A stretch of 64,000 nucleotides of DNA from Methylotenera sp. G11 (GCF_000799735.1 NZ_JUHH01000001.1:2419387-2483386); one strand, 5' to 3'; shown: positions 36,422 through 45,930, counted from the stretch's first letter. Numbers and translations are program-made. The notes: generated from the sequence alone by a model not told the origin.

Positions 36422-38236
36422 ATGAAACAATCCCATATAGAAGTTACTGAACGTATCATAGAGAAAAGTCGCCCGACGCGTACGGCTTATTTGCAGCGTA
36501 TCGATGATATCGTGAATCGCCCCCGCGGTGCAGACCGCCTTGGCTGTGCCAATGTGGCCCATGCGTTTGCTGCCATGCCGACTAACGATAAATTGCGTGT
36601 CGTGGTGGAGAAGGCGCCTAATATCGGGATCATTACCGCATACAACGATATGCTTTCAGCCCACCAGCCTTATGTGAACTACCCTGACATTATCCGTGAT
36701 GAAGCCCACAAGTATGGCGCTACCGTACAGGTTGCCGGTGGTGTGCCTGCAATGTGTGACGGCATCACGCAAGGTGAGCCTGGCATGGAACTGTCATTGT
36801 TCAGCCGCGATACCATCGCCATGGGTACTGCAATCGGCTTATCCCATGATGTGTTTGATGCTGCGCTGCTATTGGGCGTGTGCGACAAGATCGTACCGGG
36901 CCTGCTGATCGGCGCATTGAAGTTCGGTCACCTGCCATGCGTATTCGTGCCATCCGGCCCGATGAGCACAGGTATCGACAACACGACCAAATCAAAAGTG
37001 CGTGAACAATATGCACAGGGTAAGGTCGGCCGCCAGGAGCTGCTGGACTCAGAGTCTGCGGCTTACCACGGTGCCGGCACCTGTACTTTTTACGGCACTG
37101 CCAATAGTAACCAGATGCTGATGGAAGCGATGGGCTTGCATGTACCGGGCGCAGCCTTCGTACATCCGCATGACGGCCTGCGTGAACTGCTCACGCGTGA
37201 AGCGGTGAAAATGGTGCTGGCGAATGTGAAAAGCAGGAATTTCACGCCGATTGGCCGCATGGTGGATGAGTATGTGATCGTGAATGCAATGGTGGCATTG
37301 CTGGCTACCGGCGGCTCAACCAATCATTTGATCCACTGGGTTGCGATTGCACGCGCAGCGGGCATTATCATCGACTGGACCGACTTCTACCACCTGGCTA
37401 AAACCACGCCATTGCTGGCGAGTGTTTACCCTAACGGCAAGGCCGATGTGAATGAGTTCCAGTCTGCGGGCGGTCCTGCTTTTGTGATCCGTGAGTTGAT
37501 CGAAGCCGGCTACATGTTCCCGGATGTGCTGACTGTTGCACACGGCGGTTTGCGTGAATACGGTAAGTTACCGGTCAAAGAAGAGAATAAACTGGTATGG
37601 AAAGACCTGCCGAAAGAAAGCAGCGATGAAACGATCGTGCGTACGGCACAGTTCCCGTTCAATGAATCCGGCGGCCTGCGCCTGCTCAAGGGCAACCTTG
37701 GCCGCAGCGTGATCAAGATCTCAGCCGTGCCGGAAGACCGTCATATTATTGAAGCACCGGCGATCGTATTCGATGCGCAGGAAGAACTGCTGGCCGCATT
37801 TGACCGCGGTGAGCTGGAAAAAGACTTTGTGGCCGTTGTGCGCTTCCAGGGTCCTAAAGCCAATGGCATGCCCGAGCTGCATAAACTGACACCGCCGATG
37901 GCTGTGCTGCAGAACAAAGGCTTCAAGGTGGCGATTGTGACGGATGGCCGCATGAGCGGTGCATCAGGCAAGATTCCGGCCGCGATTCATTTGACGCCGG
38001 AAGCCTCAGCCGGCGGTCCGATTGCTAAGATCCGCGATGGCGATATTATCCGCCTCAATGCGACTGTCGGCATGGTGAACGTGCTGGTAGATGAAGATGA
38101 ATGGGCAGAGCGTGAAGTGGCAGAACTTTCTGACAGCAAGCGCCAGAATAATTCTCACGGCATGGGCCGCGAGTTGTTTGGCGGTATGCGGAAAAATGTA
38201 TTATCTGCCGAAGAAGGCGCCGTTACCTGGTTGTAA
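36422..38236 (+). CDS. edd: 6-phosphogluconate dehydratase
   Basis: This 604-residue IlvD/Edd-family iron-sulfur dehydratase has [20 protein letters not shown] and a C-terminal swivel domain with [18 protein letters not shown]. It converts 6-phosphogluconate to KDPG in the Entner-Doudoroff pathway. In RuMP-cycle methylotrophs this branch yields pyruvate from formaldehyde carbon. eda follows after a repeat-filled gap of 345 bases. Confidence 0.97.
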   Translation: MKQSHIEVTERIIEKSRPTRTAYLQRIDDIVNRPRGADRLGCANVAHAFAAMPTNDKLRVVVEKAPNIGIITAYNDMLSAHQPYVNYPDIIRDEAHKYGATVQVAGGVPAMCDGITQGEPGMELSLFSRDTIAMGTAIGLSHDVFDAALLLGVCDKIVPGLLIGALKFGHLPCVFVPSGPMSTGIDNTTKSKVREQYAQGKVGRQELLDSESAAYHGAGTCTFYGTANSNQMLMEAMGLHVPGAAFVHPHDGLRELLTREAVKMVLANVKSRNFTPIGRMVDEYVIVNAMVALLATGGSTNHLIHWVAIARAAGIIIDWTDFYHLAKTTPLLASVYPNGKADVNEFQSAGGPAFVIRELIEAGYMFPDVLTVAHGGLREYGKLPVKEENKLVWKDLPKESSDETIVRTAQFPFNESGGLRLLKGNLGRSVIKISAVPEDRHIIEAPAIVFDAQEELLAAFDRGELEKDFVAVVRFQGPKANGMPELHKLTPPMAVLQNKGFKVAIVTDGRMSGASGKIPAAIHLTPEASAGGPIAKIRDGDIIRLNATVGMVNVLVDEDEWAEREVAELSDSKRQNNSHGMGRELFGGMRKNVLSAEEGAVTWL

Positions 38237-38240
38237 ACTT

Positions 38241-38437
38241 TGCAAATCAAACGATAGCTGCGTTGTGTTTGCTTGCCGTACTAGCTGTACTGTCTTCGCT
38301 CACACGCCTTGTCCTCGTTTGATTATCAAAGTTTTTTGTAGGATGTTTTGAAATTAAATTGATGCCGCGTTACTTTCGCTTGCCGTACTATCCGTACTGT
38401 CTGCGCTCAAGTGCCTTGCCTGAATTGATTTTGAAAC
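38241..38437. repeat. Two tandem copies (C and D) of the dispersed palindromic repeat in the edd-eda gap
   Basis: Copy C (38241-38331) and copy D (38348-38437) share GCTTGCCGTACTA, GTACTGTCT, CGCTCA and GCCTTG in the same order; they are inverted relative to copies A and B. Copy C has complementary ends (AATCAAACGA and TCGTTTGATTAT). A 20-base segment at the edd stop (TGTAAACTTTGCAAATCAAA, from 38233) reappears as a near copy at 38445 after the repeats, so the block is bracketed by direct repeats. Confidence 0.75.
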
Positions 38438-38479
38438 GCCTACTGTAAACTTTACAAACCAAAGTATTAATCCGTAATA

Positions 38480-38516
38480 CCTCCCCCTTTGTAAAAGGGG
38501 GATTGAGGGGGATTTT
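38480..38516. repeat. C/G-rich hairpin repeat upstream of eda
   Basis: CCTCCCCCTTTG and AAAGGGGGATTGAGGGGG form a hairpin with an 8-bp stem. This is the well-known type of CCCCCTTT dispersed repeat seen in many proteobacterial intergenic regions. With copies C and D it fills most of the 345-base edd-eda gap (38237-38581), where I see no gene. Confidence 0.65.
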
Positions 38517-38581
38517 AGAGCTGACCTCTGACCCGCCACCTGAAATCAAGACATAGAATTTTTTATTAAATAGGTAAAAAT

Positions 38582-39211
38582 ATGAGTACATTAGATTTGG
38601 CCAACCACGGCCCGGTAATTCCAGTCATCGTGATCAACAAAGTAGAAGATGCCGTACCGATGGCTGAGGCCTTGCTTGAAGGCGGTATTAAAGTGTTGGA
38701 AGTGACATTGCGCACTTCATGCGCGTTGGCCGGTATGGAAGAGATCGCCAAGCGTGTTCCGGATGCGATTTTAGGCTCAGGCACTGTGCGTAGCCTGAAA
38801 GATGCACAAGCTTCTAAAGATGTAGGCTGCAAATTTGCAGTGAGCCCAGGTTATACCAGCGAACTGGGTCAGTTTGCGCGTCAGATCGGTTTGCCGTTAT
38901 TGCCAGGCGTTTCAACCGGTTCTGAGATCATGATGGCGAATGCTGATGATTACTACTTCCTGAAACTGTTCCCGGCTGTGGCTGTAGGTGGCATTAACCT
39001 GCTGAAAGGCTTTGCCGGCCCGTTTGCTGATGTGAAATTCTGCCCTACCGGCGGTGTTACAGTCGAAAGCGCACCGCAGTTCCTGGCATTGCCTAACGTG
39101 GTAGTTTGCGGCGGCACCTGGCTGACACCGGCTGACGCTGTTGCACGCAAGGATTGGGCACATATCACCAAGCTGGCTAAAGAGGCGAGTGCTATTACTG
39201 CAGCAAAATAA
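38582..39211 (+). CDS. eda: KDPG/KHG aldolase
   Basis: This 209-residue class I aldolase has the catalytic Glu in LEVTLRT and the Schiff-base Lys in YYFLKLFPA, plus CPTGGVT for phosphate binding. It splits KDPG into pyruvate and glyceraldehyde 3-phosphate, the second Entner-Doudoroff step after Edd. A strong terminator follows. Confidence 0.97.
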   Translation: MSTLDLANHGPVIPVIVINKVEDAVPMAEALLEGGIKVLEVTLRTSCALAGMEEIAKRVPDAILGSGTVRSLKDAQASKDVGCKFAVSPGYTSELGQFARQIGLPLLPGVSTGSEIMMANADDYYFLKLFPAVAVGGINLLKGFAGPFADVKFCPTGGVTVESAPQFLALPNVVVCGGTWLTPADAVARKDWAHITKLAKEASAITAAK

Positions 39212-39233
39212 GGCGACTTGCTAAAGAAGAATC

Positions 39234-39264
39234 AAGGCTTGCAGGTGACGGCAAGCCTTTTTTA
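39234..39264 (+). terminator. Rho-independent terminator after eda
   Basis: A 9-bp stem AAGGCTTGC / GCAAGCCTT with an 8-base loop is followed by TTTTTT. It lies 22 bases after the eda stop and ends only 15 bases before the next gene's start. Confidence 0.92.
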
Positions 39265-39278
39265 TTATAGGGCTGATT

Positions 39279-39938
39279 TTGCGTATAGATTTAACACAAT
39301 ATAAAACTCTGGTGCTGGATTGTGATGGCGTTGTATTAAACAGCAACAAAACCAAGGTCAATGCTTATTTTGAAGTTGCCAAGCGCAATGGTGCAACCGA
39401 TGCGCAGGCGCAGGCTTTGGTGGATCACCATGTACAGAAAGGCAGTTTTCCCCGCAACGGCAAGATTGAGTACTACCTCAGGGAAATACTCAAACAGGAA
39501 GTCACGGATGAAGTGATGCAGCAATATATGCACACCTTTGACGAGATTCTGGATAAGACGCTGATGGATTGTGAAGTGTCACCGGGCTTGCAGGCTTTGA
39601 GAGAGGCAAGTCAACACAGTCAATGGATGCTGCTGTCAGGCGGCGATCAGCGGGAGTTGCGCACGATTTTTGCCAGGCGCAACCTGGCGCATTTATTTGA
39701 TGCCGGTATTTTTGGCGGACCGGATACTAAAGACCTGGTGCTGGCGCGTGAAAAAGCGAATGGCAACCTGCAGTTACCGGCTTTGTTCATTGGTGATAGC
39801 AAATATGATTTCGAAGCGGCAACACGCGCCGGCCTGGATTTTGTTTTCTTGAGCGACTGGACTGAAGTCGCAGACTGGCAGGACTTCTGCCAGGCCAATA
39901 AAATTACGGTAGTTGGAAGCTTACAGGAATTAGTATGA
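39279..39938 (+). CDS. HAD-superfamily phosphatase (phosphoglycolate phosphatase-like)
   Basis: This 219-residue protein has the HAD motif I LVLDCDGVVLNSN (nucleophile Asp), motif II in MLLSGGDQ, a Lys before motif IV, and motif IV in FIGDSKYDFEAA. A helical cap lies at about residues 20-90. The substrate is unknown; the position before LPS glycosyltransferases suggests a sugar phosphate. The TTG start at 39279 is supported by AGGG 6 bases upstream. A 28-codon open frame (39935-40021) overlaps its stop, but I do not consider it a supported gene. Confidence 0.83.
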   Translation: MRIDLTQYKTLVLDCDGVVLNSNKTKVNAYFEVAKRNGATDAQAQALVDHHVQKGSFPRNGKIEYYLREILKQEVTDEVMQQYMHTFDEILDKTLMDCEVSPGLQALREASQHSQWMLLSGGDQRELRTIFARRNLAHLFDAGIFGGPDTKDLVLAREKANGNLQLPALFIGDSKYDFEAATRAGLDFVFLSDWTEVADWQDFCQANKITVVGSLQELV

Positions 39939-40098
39939 CTGATGGCTTGGGTAAGCGGATACGCCCAACGGAGTCATTAAGCACTGAAGCGCATAGGCAG
40001 TATGCTGGCAGGCGCATGTGAGTCTAAAGTCAGGCATGAACGCACGGCTGCCGTTTGTTTTGACAAGTAAAGCAGCGCTAAGTTAAAGGGGACAATTT

Positions 40099-41208
40099 TT
40101 GCAAGTATTACAGATCTGCCATTGTTACTATCCGCCTTTTCTTGATTGCGCACGGCAATATTCAACGCTTTTTTCCGGCACGGGCTTCAAAGTGGTGACG
40201 GTTTACCTGACCGGTGAGCCGAGTGAAGAAGTCGCACGGGCTACGTGTTCTGATGAAGTGATTTTTCTGGGCTATAAAAGCAGCCAGGTGCGTGGGCTGA
40301 AACTGAAAGCGATTGCCCAGATCAGGGAAATCCTGGCACGCGGCACGTTCAAGTTCTGCATCGCCCATCGCTCCAAACCAACTTATGTCGCCTTGCTTGC
40401 CAGCCAGCTGCCCGTGATCAGCATTCATCATAATTATGACGATTTTGGCAGATTCACGCGGCGTTTCCTGGTCAACCTGTTCCGTAGCCGCCTGCTCCTG
40501 CTCGGGGTGTCGGATTCCGTGCGCGATGAGATGCGTGCAAGCCTGCCCAAGTGGCCCCATCGCCAGATTGAAACTTTATATAACCGCATCGATGTTGCGG
40601 CAGTACAGTCACAATTCCTGTCCAGGCAGGCGGCCAGGGAATTTCTGGGCTTGCCGCCAGACAGCTGGATTATCGGCAATGTAGGCAGGCTGCATCACGA
40701 TAAAGACCAGGCAACCTTATTGCGCGGCTTTAAAAATGCCTTGGGCAGCTTGCCGGCCGATAGTTTGCTTGTCATCATGGGAAAAGGCCCGCTGGAGAAA
40801 GACCTGAAACAGCTGGCGCTTGACCTGGGTATTGCACAATCTGTCGTGTTCACAGGGAATGTTGCGGATGGCCGAAAATACTTTAAGGCCTTTGATGTTT
40901 TTGCGCTGACATCGGATCATGAACCGTTTGGTATGGTGTTGCTGGAGGCGATGGCCGCGGCTTTACCCCTGGTTTGCAGTGATTGTGGAGGCGGCGCGGA
41001 AGTCGTGCGCGGGGTCGGTACATTGTTTCCCTTCGGTGATGATCAAGCGCTGGCTGCCTGCATGCTCGCCGAATATCGCAACAGGGAAAATGTCAATGCC
41101 GCGCAGATATTGCAGCAACTGCAAGAACGCTTTTCAGATGAGGCGGTTCGGAGCCGCTTCTGGGACTTGCCATTTGTTCGCCGGCTGTTAAATAATCAAT
41201 CAATATGA
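40099..41208 (+). CDS. GT4-family glycosyltransferase (WapH-like)
   Basis: This 369-residue GT-B enzyme has the N-terminal pattern QVLQICHCYYPP, a C-terminal domain start GNVGRLHHDKDQATLL, and the E(x7)E motif EPFGMVLLEAMAA. It starts at TTG (40099) with AAAGGGG 7 bases upstream, a strong ribosome site. It probably extends the LPS core; the sugar is unknown. The next gene starts 22 bases later. Confidence 0.87.
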   Translation: MQVLQICHCYYPPFLDCARQYSTLFSGTGFKVVTVYLTGEPSEEVARATCSDEVIFLGYKSSQVRGLKLKAIAQIREILARGTFKFCIAHRSKPTYVALLASQLPVISIHHNYDDFGRFTRRFLVNLFRSRLLLLGVSDSVRDEMRASLPKWPHRQIETLYNRIDVAAVQSQFLSRQAAREFLGLPPDSWIIGNVGRLHHDKDQATLLRGFKNALGSLPADSLLVIMGKGPLEKDLKQLALDLGIAQSVVFTGNVADGRKYFKAFDVFALTSDHEPFGMVLLEAMAAALPLVCSDCGGGAEVVRGVGTLFPFGDDQALAACMLAEYRNRENVNAAQILQQLQERFSDEAVRSRFWDLPFVRRLLNNQSI

Positions 41209-41230
41209 TGAAGGTTAGGGCGCAAGCTGC

Positions 41231-42100
41231 ATGAATAGTATCTGTATTGTGATTCCGTATTTTGGTAAATGGCCGGTATGGATGCCTTATTACCTGGAAA
41301 CCTGCCGTTTCAATAACACTGTAAACTGGATCTTTTATACGGATTGCGGGACGCCGGAAAATTTACCGTCGAATGTACGTGTTGTCGAAACTGCTTACCG
41401 CGATTATTGCGCTTTAGTTTCACAGCGGCTGGGCATACAGTTTTATCCTGAGAACCCGTATAAACTCTGCGATATCAAACCGCTGCTTGGCTATATACAT
41501 GCGGATGCGCTGCAGGGATTCGATTTTTGGGGGTTCGGGGATATTGGCCTGGTCTATGGCGATCTCAGGGCTTATTTTAACCAGAGCCGGCTTAACCGCA
41601 ATGATCTGTTGTCGACCCACGCGCGCCGCGTGTCCGGGCATCTATGCCTGCTCAGGAATACAGAGCAGATGCGTACGGCATATCAGCGAGTGAAGAACTG
41701 GAGGTTCCTGATCTCAAACCCCGAGCATGTTGCTTTTGATGAAAAAGCGTTCAGCAAGTTATTTCTGCGCCATAAGAATTCGCCTGCCATCGTCCGTTTT
41801 GCGGCAGGCTTGGTAGATCCATGGCTGAGAAAGGCTGAGTTCGCAGAAGCCTACACAACGCCAAACGCAAAACTGGAATGGATTGATGGCACGAAAAATT
41901 TTCCTGTCAGGTGGTTTTGGCGTAAAGGGGTTTTAGCTAACGATATAGATGGCGACAGGGTTTTCCCATACTTTCATTTCGCTGTGTGGAAAACTGTCTG
42001 GGCGAATAGGCTGAATGCTGCGGGCGCCGGCGTAACAGCATGCGATAGCATCGACGCATTTTCCCTGTCAGAGCACGGGATTGAAGAAATCAGGGCATAG
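41231..42100 (+). CDS. DUF6625-family protein, probable glycosyltransferase
   Basis: This 289-residue soluble protein begins SICIVIPYFGKWPVWMPYYL and has YKLCDIKPLLGYI and FDFWGFGDIGLVYGDL. The last of these contains a DxG-like acidic motif (GDIGLVYGDL), as in GT-A transferases. The pattern fits the DUF6625 family found in polysaccharide gene clusters. The actual sugar transferred is unknown. It lies between two other glycosyltransferase genes. Confidence 0.75.
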   Translation: MNSICIVIPYFGKWPVWMPYYLETCRFNNTVNWIFYTDCGTPENLPSNVRVVETAYRDYCALVSQRLGIQFYPENPYKLCDIKPLLGYIHADALQGFDFWGFGDIGLVYGDLRAYFNQSRLNRNDLLSTHARRVSGHLCLLRNTEQMRTAYQRVKNWRFLISNPEHVAFDEKAFSKLFLRHKNSPAIVRFAAGLVDPWLRKAEFAEAYTTPNAKLEWIDGTKNFPVRWFWRKGVLANDIDGDRVFPYFHFAVWKTVWANRLNAAGAGVTACDSIDAFSLSEHGIEEIRA

Positions 42101-42195
42101 AGACATCACGATATGCATAAAGCGCCAGGCGTCAGGTTTAATGCAGGCTATTTATGGAAGGTTCCCGAAGTTATGCTGGAAATATTGGCTTGTTA

Positions 42196-43275
42196 ATGGA
42201 TATGAATAATAAAAAACTGTTGATTCTTGATGGCTTGTCTGAACTGGCACTGGCACAGGATTTTTACCGGGGCTGCCTGCAGGCGCAGATTGATGCGGAG
42301 TATTGTGACCTGGAGTCACTGCCTAGAAGGAGGCTTTACTTTGTATCGAAGTTTATCGGTAAATTAAAAAGCATATTTTCACGGCGCAACGCCATTAATT
42401 TCGCAAAACTCGCCAGGACTGATGCGAATGCTGTCAAACAAGTCATCATGGCCAGTTCACCTACCCATATCCTGGTGTTCCGGTATGCCTATAGATTCAT
42501 CAAACCGCAGGTGCTGCAAAGCTATGCCCGTGCTTTAAACTGCAAGATATATCTTTACGACACCGATAGCTGCAACCTTTTTCCGGACCAGAATGCGTTT
42601 GTTTATTTTATCGAAAATGAACTGGTGATCTATGACGGGATATTTTCGTTTTCAAAAGTAGCCACGGATTTCTTTACAAAAACAAGAAACCTGCCTGCAA
42701 CTTATTTCCCTTACGGCAGCAACCCGGTTGCAAGGAGGCATAGCCGGATTCAAACTCAGCCTATCGATGTCCTGTTTGTGGGCAAGGCCAGTTTCAGGCG
42801 TATCTTCCTGCTTGAGCATATAAAAGATAAAGTTACCATATACGGCAATCGCTGGCATAAGAATTCCCCTGTGATTTCACCGGAATTGCAGGGGCGGATC
42901 GTCAACAGGACGGTATGGGGCGATGACCTGACGGATCTGATGTTACAGTCCAAAATCATTTTGAATATCACGAACAGCAATTTCTATTCCGTAGAAACCG
43001 GGCTGAACCTAAGGGTGTTCGAAGTGCTTGCTGCTGGCGGTTTCCTGCTTACCGATCATTATGAGGAGGTTGCCGGGCTATTTGAAATCGGCAAGGAAAT
43101 CGAGACTTATTCATCGGCCAGTGAGTTGAAAGAGAAAATAGAGTACTACCTGAGCCATGAAGAAGAAAGAATGAAAATTGCGGCGGCAGGCCAGAAGAAA
43201 TTTTATGCGCTATATACCTGGGAACAGCGTGCTAAGGATTTTGCTGCAAAAATAGGGATTGCAGCCCAGCCATAG
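42196..43275 (+). CDS. CgeB-like glycosyltransferase
   Basis: This protein of about 359 residues looks like a GT-B enzyme of the CgeB / Glyco_trans_1_2 type. It has IDVLFVGKASFRR in the middle, and a C-terminal nucleotide-sugar region with NFYSVETGLNLRVFEVLAAGGFLLTD. The frame extends to 42154; the ATG at 42196 (or 42202) begins the first beta strand (KLLILDGL). It should modify a surface polysaccharide. It is convergent with the next gene. Confidence 0.8.
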   Translation: MDMNNKKLLILDGLSELALAQDFYRGCLQAQIDAEYCDLESLPRRRLYFVSKFIGKLKSIFSRRNAINFAKLARTDANAVKQVIMASSPTHILVFRYAYRFIKPQVLQSYARALNCKIYLYDTDSCNLFPDQNAFVYFIENELVIYDGIFSFSKVATDFFTKTRNLPATYFPYGSNPVARRHSRIQTQPIDVLFVGKASFRRIFLLEHIKDKVTIYGNRWHKNSPVISPELQGRIVNRTVWGDDLTDLMLQSKIILNITNSNFYSVETGLNLRVFEVLAAGGFLLTDHYEEVAGLFEIGKEIETYSSASELKEKIEYYLSHEEERMKIAAAGQKKFYALYTWEQRAKDFAAKIGIAAQP

Positions 43276-43305
43276 ATGGCGGCCGCTTGCCAGGCGTCAG
43301 CGGCA

Positions 43306-43337
43306 TTTTCACTTAGCGGCCTTTTCACTTGGCGGCC
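43306..43337. repeat. Two tandem copies of a 16-bp unit spanning a stop codon
   Basis: TTTTCACTTAGCGGCC (43306-43321) is followed by TTTTCACTTGGCGGCC (43322-43337), 15 of 16 identical. The second copy contains the stop codon of the GT39-like gene (43325-43327, - strand), and the first repeats it downstream. Confidence 0.88.
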
Positions 43338-44884
43338 TTGCTGTCGGCAGTTTTGCGGTATATCACGATTGATTTTTTAGACTTGATTCCATTAAAACGT
43401 TTTACTTCTTTAAACTGCGGAAGCCTGTCAGCAATCACTTTTTCACGCTCCGGATGCTTTGCCGAGTGGCTGATCAGCAGGAACTCGTAATTCTGGATGT
43501 TATTGCTATCCATTTCACGCTTAACCGTTTTCCAGCTCATGCCATTGCTGCGGACAAAGGCAGTCCCCATGTAGTATCGAATGCGTGATTCGTCGGAAAA
43601 TACCGGCCTGTTTCCTGTGTTGTTGGCCTTAACCCAAGCAGCAGCTTCCTGCATGTAGTTATAGCCTTCCGGTTTGGGGAGAACATTCTTGATCAAACCC
43701 AGCAGCATCAATGCAACTAGCACCATCGCCAGCCATTTGAACCTGGATGTTTTCGCCGGGTCATGGTGCTTGATGAGGCTGGAGAGCTGGAATGCGGCTA
43801 ATACCATCAGGATGAAGGCAAGCCCGACAGCATACCGGCTTGATAAAACAAAAACCTTTGTAATGATCAATGCCATATTGGCCAGGCTGATCAGTGCTGC
43901 ATAGCAGAGCGCGGAGTAAGCTCTTGATTCGAGCAGGGTGTTTCTGTTTTTAACCGTGAACAGCGCCATGATCAAGTTAATGAAACCTGCTGCGGAGATG
44001 GTTTTTGCCGCGATCACATACAGGAATGTGAGCAATAGACCCTGAACGGCAAATTCACTCAGGTATTTGCCCAGCACTTCATCCGACATGATGGCCGCTT
44101 TAGTAAAAAGCTTATGTGTCAGTTCGTCGTAGAGATTCAGCGTAAATACTTCCTGCAAACGGCCAAAACTCCTGATTGACAGCTCGCCATGCAATGCGAT
44201 AGCCAGGATCAAGGCCAGTGCAAGCAAGATGCTAAGCGCGTGGCTGGCAAGGAAATAGCGGATACGCTCTTTAACGGTGAAGCTGTGGCTGAACAGGAAC
44301 AATGCAGGCAACAGGATCAGGTAGGTAATTGCCTCTATCCTGAAGAGCGTGGCGATAATTGCACATAGCTGCCATAGCATGGCATCGCGCAGGCGCAAGT
44401 GCTGATAAAAACGTATGAAAAATACCAGCCCCGTCAGGTAAAAGGCCCAGAAGCCTTCATCGCGCATCAGCATTTCCAGCACATCGCCGACAATATATTG
44501 CGAGCTGAATAATATCAGCGCACCTGCCAGCATTGTGAGCTGCCTGCCGCCGGCCAGACGTATGATCTGGGTAAAGCTGAATGCGCTTATCCCGAAAAAC
44601 AGTACATTCAGCCATTGCGCAGAGACCTGTATGCCTAGCCCGCTGACTTTATGGACAGCTGCGATCAATGCGGGGTATAGCGGCCAGTTCCATACTTGCA
44701 GCGCCTCTTTCCATTGTCCCGCCGCAATAAGCCGTGCAGATTCGAAATACAGTACGCTATCCGGGTTGATCCAGCCGTGCTGGATGTATTGTATTTGCGC
44801 AGCCAGCAGCATCGCCAGCACGACAATTATGGTGTGCAGTTTGCTGATCGGGCTATTTTCGATTGTATTCATGAAAGATTGCAT
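43325..44884 (-). CDS. Membrane glycosyltransferase-like protein (GT39/ArnT/PMT type)
   Basis: This 519-residue protein has about 11 predicted transmembrane helices and an early periplasmic motif HGWINPDSVLYFESARL, the position where GT-C enzymes carry their catalytic acidic residue. The soluble C-terminal domain is about 100 residues. GT39-like enzymes use polyprenyl-phosphate sugars. It starts 18 bases after waaF and ends the hldD-gmhA-hldE-waaF operon, so a role in LPS decoration is likely. The family assignment is less sure than for its neighbours. Confidence 0.72.
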   Translation of the reverse strand: MQSFMNTIENSPISKLHTIIVVLAMLLAAQIQYIQHGWINPDSVLYFESARLIAAGQWKEALQVWNWPLYPALIAAVHKVSGLGIQVSAQWLNVLFFGISAFSFTQIIRLAGGRQLTMLAGALILFSSQYIVGDVLEMLMRDEGFWAFYLTGLVFFIRFYQHLRLRDAMLWQLCAIIATLFRIEAITYLILLPALFLFSHSFTVKERIRYFLASHALSILLALALILAIALHGELSIRSFGRLQEVFTLNLYDELTHKLFTKAAIMSDEVLGKYLSEFAVQGLLLTFLYVIAAKTISAAGFINLIMALFTVKNRNTLLESRAYSALCYAALISLANMALIITKVFVLSSRYAVGLAFILMVLAAFQLSSLIKHHDPAKTSRFKWLAMVLVALMLLGLIKNVLPKPEGYNYMQEAAAWVKANNTGNRPVFSDESRIRYYMGTAFVRSNGMSWKTVKREMDSNNIQNYEFLLISHSAKHPEREKVIADRLPQFKEVKRFNGIKSKKSIVIYRKTADSKAAK

Positions 44885-44902
44885 ATATGGGGCTGTGTCC
44901 TG

Positions 44903-45916
44903 CTATCCAATATTCAGGTGGGATGAGACTGCGGCAGGCGTGATCTGCTTCAGGCAGTTCAGGTGGCCTAACGGGCACTCGCGCTTGAAGCAGGGGCTGC
45001 AATTGAGGCCCAGGTATTCCACGACTGCAGCCGGATGCATAGGTGGCGTATGGTGAGGGTCTGAGGAACCGTATATGGCGACCAGTTTTTTATCGAGTGC
45101 CGCCGCCACATGCATCAGGCCGGAATCGTTACTGATGACCGTATCGCACAGCGACATCAGATCGATGGCTTCACCGAGATTGGTCTTGCCGCCCCAGTCC
45201 TGGCAGCGACCGCGCACTAGATCGTTGATCGTTGCGGTGACGGGGATGTCTTTGTCTGAACCGAACAGCCAGACCTGCCAGCCATGATTGAGCGCCTTGT
45301 TTGCCACTTCTGCGTAATACTCGGCAGGCCAGCGTTTGGCTTCGCCATATTCTGCCCCCGGGCATAAGCCAAGTACTTTCTGTGCAGGCTGTGTCATGCC
45401 GTGTTTTTCCAGAACGCGCAGTGCATTAGCGTGGTCGGCGACCAGTTTCGGGTTGGCAATCTGCGGCAATGCCTGCGTGTGGTGATCCATGCCCAGCGCG
45501 ACAAACCGATCAACCGTGCGTGGCAGCCTGGATTTGTCCAGCGGGCGGATATCATTCAGCAAACCACGGCGGCATTCACCCAGGAAGCCGGTGCGCCGGG
45601 CTATGCCTGCAGCGAATGGCAGGATGGCGGATTTCAGTGAATTAACGAGCAGTATCGTTTGTGTATAGCCACTGGTTCTCAGGCTGCGGCCAAACCTGAT
45701 GCGATCGAGCAGCGCCAGCTGGCCATGTTTGAAGGGCAATGCAATCGCCTGGCTGACTTCGGGCATGCGCGCCAGTAGCGGCAGCGTCCATGCCGGTGCG
45801 GCAACATCAATCACGGTGTCCGGGTGCTGTGCTTTCAGCGATTGAAACAGGCTGTGCGCCAGTACCATGTCGCCCACCCAGGAAGGACCGATAATCAGGA
45901 TTTTTTTAGCCGGCAT
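44903..45916 (-). CDS. waaF: Lipopolysaccharide heptosyltransferase II
   Basis: This 337-residue GT9 enzyme has the N-terminal motif ILIIGPSWVGDMVLAHSLF, LCPGAEYGEAKRWP in the C-terminal domain, and SNDSGLMHVAAALDKK for ADP-heptose binding. It adds the second heptose to the inner core. It sits 14 bases after hldE and works with the products of the three upstream genes. Confidence 0.94.
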   Translation of the reverse strand: MPAKKILIIGPSWVGDMVLAHSLFQSLKAQHPDTVIDVAAPAWTLPLLARMPEVSQAIALPFKHGQLALLDRIRFGRSLRTSGYTQTILLVNSLKSAILPFAAGIARRTGFLGECRRGLLNDIRPLDKSRLPRTVDRFVALGMDHHTQALPQIANPKLVADHANALRVLEKHGMTQPAQKVLGLCPGAEYGEAKRWPAEYYAEVANKALNHGWQVWLFGSDKDIPVTATINDLVRGRCQDWGGKTNLGEAIDLMSLCDTVISNDSGLMHVAAALDKKLVAIYGSSDPHHTPPMHPAAVVEYLGLNCSPCFKRECPLGHLNCLKQITPAAVSSHLNIG

Positions 45917-45930
45917 GCGCGTTAGCTAAT

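Noticed and set aside
38480-38516. Terminator between edd and eda
   Set aside because: The hairpin has no T-run following the stem and matches a common dispersed repeat type, so I list it as a repeat.
39935-40021. 28-codon open frame overlapping the HAD phosphatase stop
   Set aside because: ATGA overlap looks like coupling, but there is no family likeness and the length is within chance expectation.
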